NCBI GenBank assembly: GCA_964560875.1
Contig: CAZLMW010000043.1
Location: 1-59,498 of the forward strand
From: CAZLMW01 sp964560875
GTDB lineage: Bacteria > Myxococcota_A > UBA9042
DNA length: 59,498 nt
Direction: 5' to 3'
Both the position numbers and the translations under genes were made by a program. Shown in pieces: positions 39,054 to 47,719 of the stretch. The notes beneath the pieces were generated by a model that made no database searches, was not told the origin of the DNA, and was given only the letters and a program-made list of their open reading frames with translations. The stretch's first letter is position 1; each line of letters begins with the position of its first letter.

Positions 39054-40322
39054 ATGAACTGGTGGCTACATGCCGTCGTCGACGGCGAATCGACGCGTTT
39101 TCCACTGTCCGAGGACACGCTTGACGTCGGTGGACCGGCCGGTGCGGGGCTGGAGTTCTACGAGGACTCGGACCACGACTGGATGGCGGGCGGCCTCGGT
39201 TTGTCGCTTCACGGCGATGGACCGTCGTTTGATCTCGCGGTCGTCGATCCGGCAACCGGGTCGCGACTGATCGTCACCGACATCGACATCACCATGCGGA
39301 CGCTCTGCTACATCGACGTGCTCGACAGCGTGGTTGTCGTCGAGGGCGACGCGGGCACGACGTTGTCGCGCAACCTGTTGTTGGTGCCGTTGCGTGAGCT
39401 TCGCGAACACCTCGCGGCGGGCAAGGGCACGGTTGCTGCGACCGACCTCGACCTCGAACGCGTCCGAGGGGCGTCGAGCGGCATCGACCTGGCGATCCCG
39501 GGGTGGAGTTTCGTGTCGCCTGCCCGAACGCGTGAGCTCTGCGGCTTCGCCAATGTGCCGAGAGTTCAACCACCGGTCGGGCAGCTCTTGTTGGTCGACT
39601 TCCGCGGCGTCCAACCTGGCGGCTACCGCACCGGCGTCGTTCCGCTGATCCATGGCGGGATCCCGTTGGAGGGCCTGTGGATCGCGGATGCCGTCGCGGG
39701 CCACCTCGACGACGAACGCCTGCGTACCATCGTGGTTGGAGCTGTCCGCAAGCGGCGCGAATTCCTGCTCGGACTGCGGGTGATCACTGCCAGCTCGCCA
39801 GACGAGTCGCTCTACATCGCAAAGCGCGACACGGGCGTCGTTGCACACGAGCTCGCCAACATCGAGCTGCGCGACGCATCGGCCATCAAGGCGGTCGCGA
39901 TGCTTCCCGGTGCACGCGGCTGCATGGTCGTCACGCAGGATCCCTACCGAGGGATGCACCTGTATCGGATCGAGGTCGATGAGGGTGGCGCCAACGCGAC
40001 GGAGATCCAGCTCGACGGCACGCCATCGGACATCCGCATCGTTGAGGAGAGCGGCGCAGAGGCGGCAGGAGCGGACGAGGGCAGCGTCGACAGCAACGAC
40101 AAGCTCGTCACCGTCAGCCCGAACGGATGCTCGGTGGCGCTGGGTCAGCTCGCCGCTGAGGCGTGGATCAACGTGATGGTCAGCATCGTCGGTGATGGCG
40201 ATGGCGCGGACCTCCGCTGGTGGCTGAGCCAGGGGGAAGGCGAAGGCGACGTCGACTACACACTGCACCTCAGCGCCGCGCGGACCGTGCGCGTTCGTCA
40301 CAGCGTTGCTGGCAAGCCATGA
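39054..40322 (+). CDS. Unrecognised 422-residue protein
   Basis: I do not recognise this protein. It has no signal peptide, transmembrane helix or clear catalytic motif. It is acidic and beta-strand-rich, with repeated short strands such as VVDGESTRF, LIVTDIDITM, LLLVDFRGV and KLVTVSPNG, and a C-terminal half that could be a beta-propeller-like or repeated sandwich fold (ITASSPDESLYIAK, GCMVVTQDPY, MHLYRIEVDEGG). The start ATG has GGGCAGG about 5 bases upstream. The gene stands alone, divergent from the TetR/M81 operon and convergent with the kinase at 40492, and its context says nothing certain about function. Confidence 0.75.
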   Translation: MNWWLHAVVDGESTRFPLSEDTLDVGGPAGAGLEFYEDSDHDWMAGGLGLSLHGDGPSFDLAVVDPATGSRLIVTDIDITMRTLCYIDVLDSVVVVEGDAGTTLSRNLLLVPLRELREHLAAGKGTVAATDLDLERVRGASSGIDLAIPGWSFVSPARTRELCGFANVPRVQPPVGQLLLVDFRGVQPGGYRTGVVPLIHGGIPLEGLWIADAVAGHLDDERLRTIVVGAVRKRREFLLGLRVITASSPDESLYIAKRDTGVVAHELANIELRDASAIKAVAMLPGARGCMVVTQDPYRGMHLYRIEVDEGGANATEIQLDGTPSDIRIVEESGAEAAGADEGSVDSNDKLVTVSPNGCSVALGQLAAEAWINVMVSIVGDGDGADLRWWLSQGEGEGDVDYTLHLSAARTVRVRHSVAGKP

Positions 40323-40405
40323 GACGTTCGCAGACCCGCTTCTTGAGGGCGGCGGGCTTCGGCTGAGCAAATCGAAAGCGCGATTTGAACCATAGAAACC
40401 CGGCG

Positions 40406-40445
40406 ATGAATGTAAAAATCCAGCCAGCTTGTTTTTTGCGTTCAT
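40406..40445. terminator. Weak inverted repeat between convergent genes
   Basis: Arms ATGAATGTAAAAA and TTTTTTGCGTTCAT, separated by 13 bases, lie between the stops of the genes at 39054 (+) and 40492 (-). The A/T tracts would give U runs in both directions. The stem is AT-rich and imperfect, so this is only a candidate bidirectional terminator. Confidence 0.3.
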
Positions 40446-40491
40446 GTCGTGATTCTGGGTCTCTGGTTTGCTCTCTCCTCGCTCCAAGGAT

Positions 40492-41619
40492 TCAGCCGCC
40501 ATCCTCCTGGGAGCGTGGCAGTACGATGGAGATCTGCGTGCCGACCCCGGGTGATGAGTCGCAGTGCATGCGTCCACCGGCGCGTTCCACGATCCCGCGG
40601 CATGTCGACAACCCGAGCCCGGTGCCGCCCGCGTGCCGCTTGGTCGTGTAGAACGGCTCGAACGCGCGCTCCATCACGTCGCTGGACATGCCGCAGCCGG
40701 TGTCCGCCACGACAAGTTCCACGGTGGCTTGGTCGGACGCCCCATCGGGTGCCACTTCGAATCGCAAGGTGCCGCCGTCGGGCATCGCGTCCCGGGCGTT
40801 GACCGCGAGGTTGAGGAGCACTTGCTCGAGCTGCCCGGCGTCGATCGGAACCCGTGCGGCAGCTGCGCCGAACTGCGCCTGGAGCGTGATTCGTGCGCCG
40901 AAAGCACGATCGATCATGCGGCTTACCCGCCTGGCCACCTCGATCAGGTCGGATTCGCCATCGTCCCCCTCGGAGCTTCCCCGCGCGATGTGGAGCAGCT
41001 GGCGCACCAAGGCACCGGCGGAGCGGCTCGCGGCTTTGACCTCGGCCAGGTCGTCGCAGGCGGGGTGTTCGTCGGGAATCGAGCGGGCCGCGAGCTCGGT
41101 GTACGTGCCGATGACCGACAGCACGTTGTTGAAGTCGTGTGCGATGCCGCCGGCGAGTTTGCCGATCGACTCGAGTCGCTGCGCCGATTCCATGCGCTCG
41201 AGGCATTCTGCGCGGGTCCGGCGAGCGATCTCGTCACGCAGGCGCTTCTCTCGCACCAGGTTGCGCAGGCGGATCAGCAGCTCGTAGGCGTCAAATGGAC
41301 GAACGAGGAAGTCATCTGCGCCGACAGCGAGCGCGCGGATCTTCACGTGGCGGGCCGAATGACCGGTGACGACAAGGATGGGCAAGGTCTCGGTGGCCGG
41401 GTCCGACCGCAGGGCGTCGATCACGCCGTAGCCGTCCAAACGCGGCATGTCGAGGTCGAGCATCACCACATCGGGCAGCTCGTCTCGCACCCGTGCCAAA
41501 GCTTCAACGCCGTTGCTGGCGAAACCGGCCTGGTGGCCGTGCACGCCGAGCAGCTTGCCCATGATCTCGCGATTGCGTGCGTCGTCGTCCACGACGAGCA
41601 CGTTGCCGGTGGGGCCCAT
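40492..41619 (-). CDS. Receiver-histidine kinase hybrid
   Basis: A 375-residue cytoplasmic protein with an N-terminal receiver and a C-terminal kinase. The receiver has VVDDD, phospho-acceptor Asp55 in VMLDLDMPRLDGYG and VVTGH, but the usual Lys-Pro is Arg-Pro (Arg107 in FLVRPFD). A coiled linker of about residues 115-150 leads to His161 in GGIAHDFNNVLSVIG. The ATPase domain has LLNLAVNARDAM, ADTGCGM, EPFYTTK and GTGLGLSTCRGIV. This order suggests a kinase modulated by an upstream signal through its own receiver. No partner gene is adjacent. The start chosen (MGPTGNVLVVDDD) begins 12 residues inside a longer open frame, and an AAAAGGCGG sequence precedes it. Confidence 0.9.
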   Translation of the reverse strand: MGPTGNVLVVDDDARNREIMGKLLGVHGHQAGFASNGVEALARVRDELPDVVMLDLDMPRLDGYGVIDALRSDPATETLPILVVTGHSARHVKIRALAVGADDFLVRPFDAYELLIRLRNLVREKRLRDEIARRTRAECLERMESAQRLESIGKLAGGIAHDFNNVLSVIGTYTELAARSIPDEHPACDDLAEVKAASRSAGALVRQLLHIARGSSEGDDGESDLIEVARRVSRMIDRAFGARITLQAQFGAAAARVPIDAGQLEQVLLNLAVNARDAMPDGGTLRFEVAPDGASDQATVELVVADTGCGMSSDVMERAFEPFYTTKRHAGGTGLGLSTCRGIVERAGGRMHCDSSPGVGTQISIVLPRSQEDGG

Positions 41620-41871
41620 GTCGCATTCCGCCTTTTCTTCCGATGCACTCCACAATTAGAACCCCGAGTCCGCCCGCGCCGCACAAGCGCACTCAAACCT
41701 GAACAATTGCCGCCCGAGTAGCTGCGCTGGCGCCATGCCCGACCGGCGCCAGACCCGCGGTCCGCACCCGGAAGACGCCGCTCTTTTTGCCCCTGATCAG
41801 CTGTCACGGTTGTGCGAAGCGGACGGGGACCACAGCCGGCTGCTGTCCCGATAGCAGGGTGGCCGCGAACT

Positions 41872-43632
41872 TCAGTTGAGCTTCTTGGTGCACTCGGGAT
41901 CGCCGGTATCGCAGGGCACGACGACGAGCAGGTATTCGCCGGACGCCGCTTTGCCCTTGCTCGTGAACGAATCGAGCGACAGGTGGTAGGTCCCGGCCTT
42001 GAGGGTGCCCGCGACGATGCGGTGATTGCGCGCGATGCAACCGGCGGCTGTCGCGGTGCTGTCGAGCAGGTGCACGTCGATGTCGACCCCGGTGCCGTCC
42101 ACGACGAGCGCCCGAAGCGCCGTTGTCTTGGCCACTTTGAGCCGATACAGCACCTCGGGTCCGGATTCGTCGGCGGTGCTCTTGCAGCCCGTGTATTTCG
42201 CGATGTTCTTGGTGCCGTGCAGCGCGGTGTCGCGGCTGTCGGAGAAAGGGAGCTTGGCGATGACAATCGGGCTGTTCGGTCCACCGTCACCAACGTCGTG
42301 GGGTCCGTCAGCGTCGAGCTGCTGGGTGCCCACGACGAGGACTTTGCGCATCCGATCGAGCGCCTGGAGCACGATGAGGTTGCGCACGTTGTAACCGTAA
42401 CCAAGGCCGGTCGCGCTCAGCAAACACGCACCTTTCCAGTAGCCGTTGAGGTGCAGGCCGTCGCTCGACATGCCGTGGCCTTTGAGCTTGGCCGTCGCCA
42501 GCCAAAGGTCGATGAACGGCACCTGGAAACGCTGCGCGAGACCGCGAATCAGCGCGTTGTAGACACCGACCCACCGGTTGGCCTTGCTGCTGTCCTTGCG
42601 CGGTGAGACGCCCGTGAGGATCGGCACGATGCCCTGGCTGGTCAGCGTCGTGAGCAGCTTCATCATCGACGTGTAGAAGGGGTACGAGGCGTGCATGTAG
42701 GTAGCGCCCATACCCATATCGTTGGTGCCGTAGTGAACGATGGCGAGGCCGGGCGAGAGCGCCTTGATCTCGGTGGAAAGCGGCGACGGCGAGCCGGTCG
42801 TCACCCACTTGGCGGTCTTGCCGGACTTGGCGGCCTTGGTCTTGCGATCAAACGGCGTCGTCGAGCCAGCTTTGCCGGCCAGGAAGTAGTCCAGGGTGGG
42901 TTTGAGCGACTTGTAGGCGCCGAGATCGACCTTGCTCCCGGCGAAACAATGAAGCGTCTTGGTGCTCACGGTGCTCGATGCGCCGACCTTCATGAAGACG
43001 TCGTCGTAGAGCTTGGGGCCCTTGTCCGCGATGTCGCGCATCGCCTCGGCCACCGCGTAGGGAATCGGCGAGTGCACGACGCCGCTGGGATAACGAGCCG
43101 GCGCCGTCGATGGTGCGCCTGCATCGGCGCTCGGCCACGACCCTGCGTCCGTGGCTGAACTTGCGTCGGTGGCGGTCCCTGATCCCATGTCGGCAGCTGA
43201 TCCCGTGTCCGCGCTGGCGCCGGAATCGGCCGACGAACCCGCATCGGCAACGGCGCCCGAATCGGCCGACGAACCCGCATCGGCAACGGCGCCCGAATCG
43301 GTCGACGAACCCGCATCGGCAACGGCGCCCGAATCTGCAGCGGCGCCCGTATCGCCAGACGTTCCCGAATCGCCCGACTTTCCCGAATCGAGGGGCGACC
43401 CCGCGTCAATCGTCGCTCCCGAGTCTTCCGCCCACGCCGTATCCGACTGCGAACCGGTGTCCTGGTTTCGCGGACCCGCGTCGTGGGCATCGGCCGCAAA
43501 CCCATCGGCGCCGCCGCCGTCGACAGGAGGCAACGCGAACGTCTTCAGACCGGTGTCTTCGTCCGATCCACAAGCGACGAAGAAGACCACCGCGACAACG
43601 AGCGCCAGGTGCGCGAATCGACGTAGGCTCAC
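41872..43632 (-). CDS. SGNH-type lipoprotein with Asp/Ser repeat linker
   Basis: A 586-residue lipoprotein starting at GTG, with lipobox FVAC (Cys21). Residues about 40-175 are a low-complexity linker of DSG/DAG repeats, including three copies of a 12-residue unit. The catalytic region (about 185-430) has SGNH-hydrolase blocks: VGASSTVST (serine block), VHYGTNDMGMG (Asn block) and SDGLHLNGYW (Asp/His block). A C-terminal beta domain (about 450-586) has a PPC-like look (VLYRLKVAKTTALRALV, IDVHLLDST, AGTYHLSLD). SGNH enzymes are esterases or acyl-transfer enzymes on glycans; the substrate is not visible. Its start overlaps the stop of the upstream gene by four bases (GTGA), so it is coupled to the amidohydrolase-like gene. 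Confidence 0.82.
   Translation of the reverse strand: MSLRRFAHLALVVAVVFFVACGSDEDTGLKTFALPPVDGGGADGFAADAHDAGPRNQDTGSQSDTAWAEDSGATIDAGSPLDSGKSGDSGTSGDTGAAADSGAVADAGSSTDSGAVADAGSSADSGAVADAGSSADSGASADTGSAADMGSGTATDASSATDAGSWPSADAGAPSTAPARYPSGVVHSPIPYAVAEAMRDIADKGPKLYDDVFMKVGASSTVSTKTLHCFAGSKVDLGAYKSLKPTLDYFLAGKAGSTTPFDRKTKAAKSGKTAKWVTTGSPSPLSTEIKALSPGLAIVHYGTNDMGMGATYMHASYPFYTSMMKLLTTLTSQGIVPILTGVSPRKDSSKANRWVGVYNALIRGLAQRFQVPFIDLWLATAKLKGHGMSSDGLHLNGYWKGACLLSATGLGYGYNVRNLIVLQALDRMRKVLVVGTQQLDADGPHDVGDGGPNSPIVIAKLPFSDSRDTALHGTKNIAKYTGCKSTADESGPEVLYRLKVAKTTALRALVVDGTGVDIDVHLLDSTATAAGCIARNHRIVAGTLKAGTYHLSLDSFTSKGKAASGEYLLVVVPCDTGDPECTKKLN
43222..43329 (-). repeat. Three tandem copies of a 36-base unit in the SGNH lipoprotein linker
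   Basis: Three adjacent 36-base units, at 43222-43257, 43258-43293 and 43294-43329, differ at only one or two positions and encode a 12-residue unit (AVADAGSSADSG-like). They lie inside the linker between the lipid anchor and the SGNH domain. Copy number could change by slippage without breaking the frame. Confidence 0.9.
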
Positions 43633-46346
43633 GGGGTCACGACCTTGACGTCAACGCGGTAGGCCCCGTGCCAATCCGGTGCGCGCGAGTCGATGACGAC
43701 CAGGTACGTCCCCGCGCTCTTGGGCTTGAAGGCGAACGACTTGGCCTTGTTGGTGGTGAGCAGGTAGCCGTTGACGGGCGATGCCTTGCAGCTGGTCGAG
43801 ATGGCCTTGGCGTCACAGCTCTTGGCGATGACGTAGACGCGCGCGCCGAAGTCAGCGGTGAAGGTGAACTCGTAGGGCTGGTCCTTCTTCAGCGCCACCT
43901 CGTGGTAGAGCTGTGGGCCATCGAGCGCGAAGGGCTTGCCGCAGTTGACGGCGGTGCCGAACTCGTTGGTCGCGAACGTTGTTGAGCCGATGGCGGTGGC
44001 TGTTCCCGCGAACCACTCCATCTTCTGGGCCTTGGCGCAGCGCTCATGCACAGGGGCCTTGTAGCCGCCGTCGACCGCGTCGATGCCGTAGTGGTCCTTG
44101 AGCCAGAGCAACACCGCCTGGGCAATGGTCTTGCCCTGTTTTTCGCGCTTGGACTCGGCGTTCATCTGGGTCCAGTGGTTTTCGATCTGGATGCCGTCGA
44201 TGAAGCCGCCGTTCTTGCTGCCGTGCCGCTCGGTGTTGTAGCCGCCGTTGAAGTAGCCGCCGCCCGCGGGATGTTTGTAGGTCGGCGACGGGACGGTCTT
44301 GATCTTGGCGCCCATCAGCACGGCCCCGATCGACTTCGGGCCACGGATCAGCGCGCTGTGCTTGACGCCGGAGAAGGTCGCGAGGGAGCGCAAAGACGAC
44401 GTCTTCACGACGGCGGCAGAGTCAAGCTTGGCGTCGCTGCTCGCGAGGGTCTTGGACGACAGCCGGATGCCGATTTCGGTCCATGCCTCCTTGTGCCCGT
44501 TGGTGTGCATGTCGATGTACAGGCCCTTGCCGCAGCGCGCCGTGATGTCCTTCTTGGCCTCTTCGGTGAAGCCGTGAAACTGCAGCCACGCCTGTTCGGC
44601 CGCCTTGTTGCCCTGCGCTGCCTCCTTGAGGGCGCGGTTGGCGTCGAGCTTGATGCGCGCGAGGCGGTTGATGATCACGTGGGGTCGTCGGCCGGTCATC
44701 AGCGCGAGCTGCCGGGCCAGGTGGTAGGTCGTCTCGCGGCTATTGCTGTCGTTGCCGAGCGTGCCGTACGTCCGGTTGGGGATGCTCGTGGGCTTGAGCG
44801 ACCCGCCATGCGGTGAAGTGATGACGACCGGCAGCGTTCCCGGCATGTACTTGACGTAGTTGTTGTCGCCGAACTTGGCGAAACCGGCGTCGACGGGACC
44901 GGCGAGCACGGGTTCTTTGCAGGCGCACAGGTTCGCGGTGGGTTTGGCGGGGACGTGTCGGCAGCCCAGCTGGGCATCGCAGGTGTCGGTGGTGCAGCTC
45001 GTGCCGTCATCGCAGGCGACCGGGACACCCGCCATGCACTTGCCCTTTAGGCAGCCGTCTTGGTTGGTGCAAGGGTTACCGTCGTCGCAAGCGGTGCCTG
45101 CGGGGGCCGTTTTGAAGACGCAGCCGCTCGAGGGCGCACAGCCATCGGCCGTACACGGGTCGTTGTCGGTGCATTCGGTGGCGGCGCCGGCCAGGCACTT
45201 GCCGTCTTCGCAGGTGTCGGTCTTGGAGCACACGTTGCCGTCGTCACAGCCGCCCGCGATGGGGATGTTCACGCAGCCTTTGCCCTTCGCGCACGAGTCC
45301 GCGGTGCAGCTGTTGGCGTCGTTGCAGTCGAGCTTCTTGCCGGGTTTGCAGGCGCCGTTGACGCACGACTCCGGCGAGCAGGCGTTGCCATCGAGGTCGC
45401 ACGGCACCCCGTCAAGCTTGGTCGTGACACAGGACGCTGCGCCGCCGCTTGCCTTGCAGGTTTCGTAGGAGCACGCGGTTTGGCCGCCGCACGTCTTTTC
45501 GTCGGTTTGCCCATCGCAGTCGTCGTCGATGCCGTTGCAGGTCTCGGTTGCGGGGGCGGGGGCGGAGCAGGCGGTCATACCCTTGGTCGAGCAGCCTCGC
45601 GTTCCCATGCAGACCGCGGTCGCGCCTTTGACGAGGCCCGATGTGGTGCAGGTGGTCTTGGCGTTTTCCTGCAGCGCCATGGCGGAACAACCGCAGAGCG
45701 TCGGTTGATTGGCCGCATCGACCCGGACGCAACGTTTGCCGATGACGCCGCCGGCCGACGCGATGGAGCGACAGTCGTAGCCGCCGGGGCAGCCGCCGTT
45801 TGCGCCCATGCCGGGCCCGCATGGGGTGCCGCAGAACGAGCCGAGATGGCCGTATGACACGCAAACAGCGCCCGGGAAGCCGCCGCAGGTGACGTCCTTG
45901 GTGCAGGGCATACAGAGCTGGCCGGGAGGAGGAGCGGAACCGCTGTCCACGGAGCCCGAATTGCCGGCGTCGATCGCTGCGGCACCGTCGCCAGAGCTGA
46001 TGGAATCGGCGTCTTCTGCGTCTTGCTCCGCTGTGGGGCCGGAATCATCGACCGCAGCGGTGTCGTCGCCGCTTTGCTCGCCGCTGTCGAACCCGTCGCG
46101 CGACAGGAAGCCGCCGTCTGCCGTGCCGCCGTCTGCCGTGCCGCCGTCTGCCGTGCCGTTGTCTGGGCCATCGCCCGTGGTGGCCGAACCGTCGCTGCCG
46201 CCATCGACCACCACGTCCGCGTCGCCCTCGGCGGGACCATCGGCCACTTCGTCGCTGCAGCCGGTGACCGCCCACACGGTCGCGCACAGCAGCGCAGCAG
46301 TGAACGCAACGCTGCTCGCCCGCTGGAATAAGTTGAGGCGCCGCAC
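43629..46346 (-). CDS. Lipoprotein with Cys repeats and N-formylglutamate-amidohydrolase-like domain
   Basis: A 905-residue lipoprotein. From a GTG start the signal ends AVTGC (Cys30), followed by an Asp/Gly linker with TADGG repeats. Residues about 150-480 are Cys-rich and include CNGIDDDCDGQTDE, a MopE-type metal-binding motif, and several CDDGNxCT units like those of the giant lipoproteins. Residues about 490-770 match N-formylglutamate amidohydrolases: VVITSPHGG, RETTYHLARQLA, RARI-like NRLARIKLDANR, AWLQFHGF and YIDMHTNGH. The C-terminal domain (about 785-905) is PPC-like. Such enzymes remove formyl groups, but a lipid-anchored version probably acts on another amide. An in-frame ATG at 46409 has an AGGA site but would overlap the start codon of the divergent gene at 46408. 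Confidence 0.78.
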   Translation of the reverse strand: MRRLNLFQRASSVAFTAALLCATVWAVTGCSDEVADGPAEGDADVVVDGGSDGSATTGDGPDNGTADGGTADGGTADGGFLSRDGFDSGEQSGDDTAAVDDSGPTAEQDAEDADSISSGDGAAAIDAGNSGSVDSGSAPPPGQLCMPCTKDVTCGGFPGAVCVSYGHLGSFCGTPCGPGMGANGGCPGGYDCRSIASAGGVIGKRCVRVDAANQPTLCGCSAMALQENAKTTCTTSGLVKGATAVCMGTRGCSTKGMTACSAPAPATETCNGIDDDCDGQTDEKTCGGQTACSYETCKASGGAASCVTTKLDGVPCDLDGNACSPESCVNGACKPGKKLDCNDANSCTADSCAKGKGCVNIPIAGGCDDGNVCSKTDTCEDGKCLAGAATECTDNDPCTADGCAPSSGCVFKTAPAGTACDDGNPCTNQDGCLKGKCMAGVPVACDDGTSCTTDTCDAQLGCRHVPAKPTANLCACKEPVLAGPVDAGFAKFGDNNYVKYMPGTLPVVITSPHGGSLKPTSIPNRTYGTLGNDSNSRETTYHLARQLALMTGRRPHVIINRLARIKLDANRALKEAAQGNKAAEQAWLQFHGFTEEAKKDITARCGKGLYIDMHTNGHKEAWTEIGIRLSSKTLASSDAKLDSAAVVKTSSLRSLATFSGVKHSALIRGPKSIGAVLMGAKIKTVPSPTYKHPAGGGYFNGGYNTERHGSKNGGFIDGIQIENHWTQMNAESKREKQGKTIAQAVLLWLKDHYGIDAVDGGYKAPVHERCAKAQKMEWFAGTATAIGSTTFATNEFGTAVNCGKPFALDGPQLYHEVALKKDQPYEFTFTADFGARVYVIAKSCDAKAISTSCKASPVNGYLLTTNKAKSFAFKPKSAGTYLVVIDSRAPDWHGAYRVDVKVVTP
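46111..46155 (-). repeat. Three exact copies of a 15-base unit in a lipoprotein linker
   Basis: CCGCCGTCTGCCGTG occurs three times in a row (46111-46125, 46126-46140, 46141-46155), encoding TADGG three times in the acidic linker of the amidohydrolase-like lipoprotein. The units are identical at the DNA level, which suggests recent slippage. Confidence 0.92.
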
Positions 46347-46407
46347 GTCAAAGGTATGGTGGATTGCGTCGTCCCAGGGCGTGGCGGCGTAGCGTTGTCG
46401 AGGGCTC

Positions 46408-47325
46408 ATGCGCGCATTCCTGATCGTAGCTGCGGTGATTGCGGCCGGCATGCTGGGACCGTCCGTTGCGTCGGGCAAGACCAAAAGCAAGCGATTCCGC
46501 ACCGACCGTCCCGTCCGCGTTGTCGTCATGGGCGGCTCGATCTCGATGTACTACAAGGGCAACTACGGCCAGTTCCTCCAGCACGCCTGCAAGAATATCG
46601 AGGTCGTCAACCGGGCCAAGGTCGGGGCTGGCGGCGCCGCGCTCGTGCGTCGATTCAAGGAAGCGGTGCTCAAGGACAAGCGCTTGCTCAAGCAGCTGCA
46701 TGACCGCGAGGCGTGGCTGCTCTTCCAGGGCGGGCTCAACTCCGTATTCAGCCCGGAGATGACCAACTGGCACCTGGCGCGCATGTTCAAGCTGGCGGCG
46801 GACACCGGGCTGCGGACCTTCGCGCTGACCCTGACGCCGTGGGGCCGGGAAGGAACCAAGCGCTTCGACGGTTTTGAGGGCGTGCGATTCGTGCGAGCGA
46901 CCAAGAAGGTGAACAAGTTCCTGCTCGGCAAGCTCACGCCGGACCGCGCGTTGGGTCGGCGCGCGTCCAAGCACCCGCACGAGTGGATGCGCGGCGAGCT
47001 GCCGGAGCTCGCGGTCGATGTGTTCAATTCGGATCTGCGGGACAAGGGTGCGGCGCTGCGACCGGAGGCTCCGCTTCGCAAAAAGTTGCGACGCAGCCGC
47101 TACCGCAGGGCCAAGAACAAGGACGCGATCATCGCCGAGGCCCGCGCGGTGCCGCGTAACTACATGAAGAGGTCGTACCGCGACTTCGACCACATCCACC
47201 CCGGCACACGGGGCCACAAGGTGCTTGCTGCGCGCGCTTGTACCAAGGCGCCCAAGTCCTGGGGCTGCGACTGCGGCAAGATCAAGCGCGCCAGCTGGAA
47301 GCGCGGCAAGGTGATCGGCAAATGA
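46408..47325 (+). CDS. Secreted SGNH-like protein
   Basis: A 305-residue secreted protein with a Sec signal (MRAFLIVAAVIAAGMLGPSVASG) and a likely cleavage site after SVASG. After a basic stretch comes VRVVVMGGSISMYY, the serine block of SGNH hydrolases, then an oxyanion-type GGAALVRRF, FQGGLNSVF, and near the C-terminus DFDHIHPGTRGHKVLA, which is the Asp-x-x-His block. There is no lipobox, so it is probably periplasmic or exported. It is divergent from the amidohydrolase-like lipoprotein and precedes a second SGNH gene on the same strand, 494 bases away. GAGGG lies 3 bases before the ATG. The substrate is unknown; ester-linked groups on glycans are the usual target. Confidence 0.8.
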   Translation: MRAFLIVAAVIAAGMLGPSVASGKTKSKRFRTDRPVRVVVMGGSISMYYKGNYGQFLQHACKNIEVVNRAKVGAGGAALVRRFKEAVLKDKRLLKQLHDREAWLLFQGGLNSVFSPEMTNWHLARMFKLAADTGLRTFALTLTPWGREGTKRFDGFEGVRFVRATKKVNKFLLGKLTPDRALGRRASKHPHEWMRGELPELAVDVFNSDLRDKGAALRPEAPLRKKLRRSRYRRAKNKDAIIAEARAVPRNYMKRSYRDFDHIHPGTRGHKVLAARACTKAPKSWGCDCGKIKRASWKRGKVIGK

Positions 47326-47328
47326 ATT

Positions 47329-47456
47329 GGGGGTTTGTCTTGGCAGACGGCGCCTCGATCAAGGGGGAAGGACCCAACCCGCGAAGGCGGGGGGCCGGGG
47401 AATCCCGGGGTTTTGTCTTGGCAGACGGCGCCCCGATCAAGGGGAAAGGACCCAAC
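47329..47456 (+). repeat. Two 50-base direct repeats, 78 bases apart
   Basis: 47329-47378 and 47407-47456 match at 47 of 50 positions. Each contains TTGTCTTGGCAGACGGCGCC and ends AAGGACCCAAC, and each is followed by a purine-rich GAAGGC segment. The first copy begins 4 bases after the stop of the SGNH-like gene. Confidence 0.9.
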
Positions 47457-47555
47457 AGGGGAAGGCATTTTATGATCTGCGAGGCACCTGGTGTCGCCGC
47501 GTTTGCGTCTTCGGGCGACGACAGACTGCCTTCCCCTGATCGGTCCTCTCCCCTT
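47439..47555. repeat. Inverted repeat with 29-base arms
   Basis: Arm 47439-47467 (starting AAGGGGAAAGGACCC) matches the reverse complement of 47527-47555 at 26 of 29 positions, leaving a 59-base loop. The first arm is the tail of the second direct repeat, so the element is built from three related copies, one inverted. Confidence 0.85.
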
Positions 47556-47664
47556 GGACGCCTCTCCCCGTTTACCCCAACCGCCTGTTTTTGTGTTTCT
47601 TTTCGTAATTGCTTCACGTCTTGTGGGACGCCTGCAACGTCGGGTCGCGTTCGGGGTCGCGCGA

Positions 47665-47719
47665 GGGGGTGTGATCTTTTGGCCGGTCAGCTGTCGCTTT
47701 CCGGCCGGATCACACCCCC
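47665..47719. other. Strong hairpin (12 + 6 base-pair arms)
   Basis: GGGGGTGTGATC pairs with GATCACACCCCC perfectly, and just inside GGCCGG pairs with CCGGCC, leaving a TTTT bulge on one side and a 14-base loop. It lies 100 bases before the GTG of the next gene. It could be a terminator without a U run, a 5' leader structure or a mobile-element end. Confidence 0.85.
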
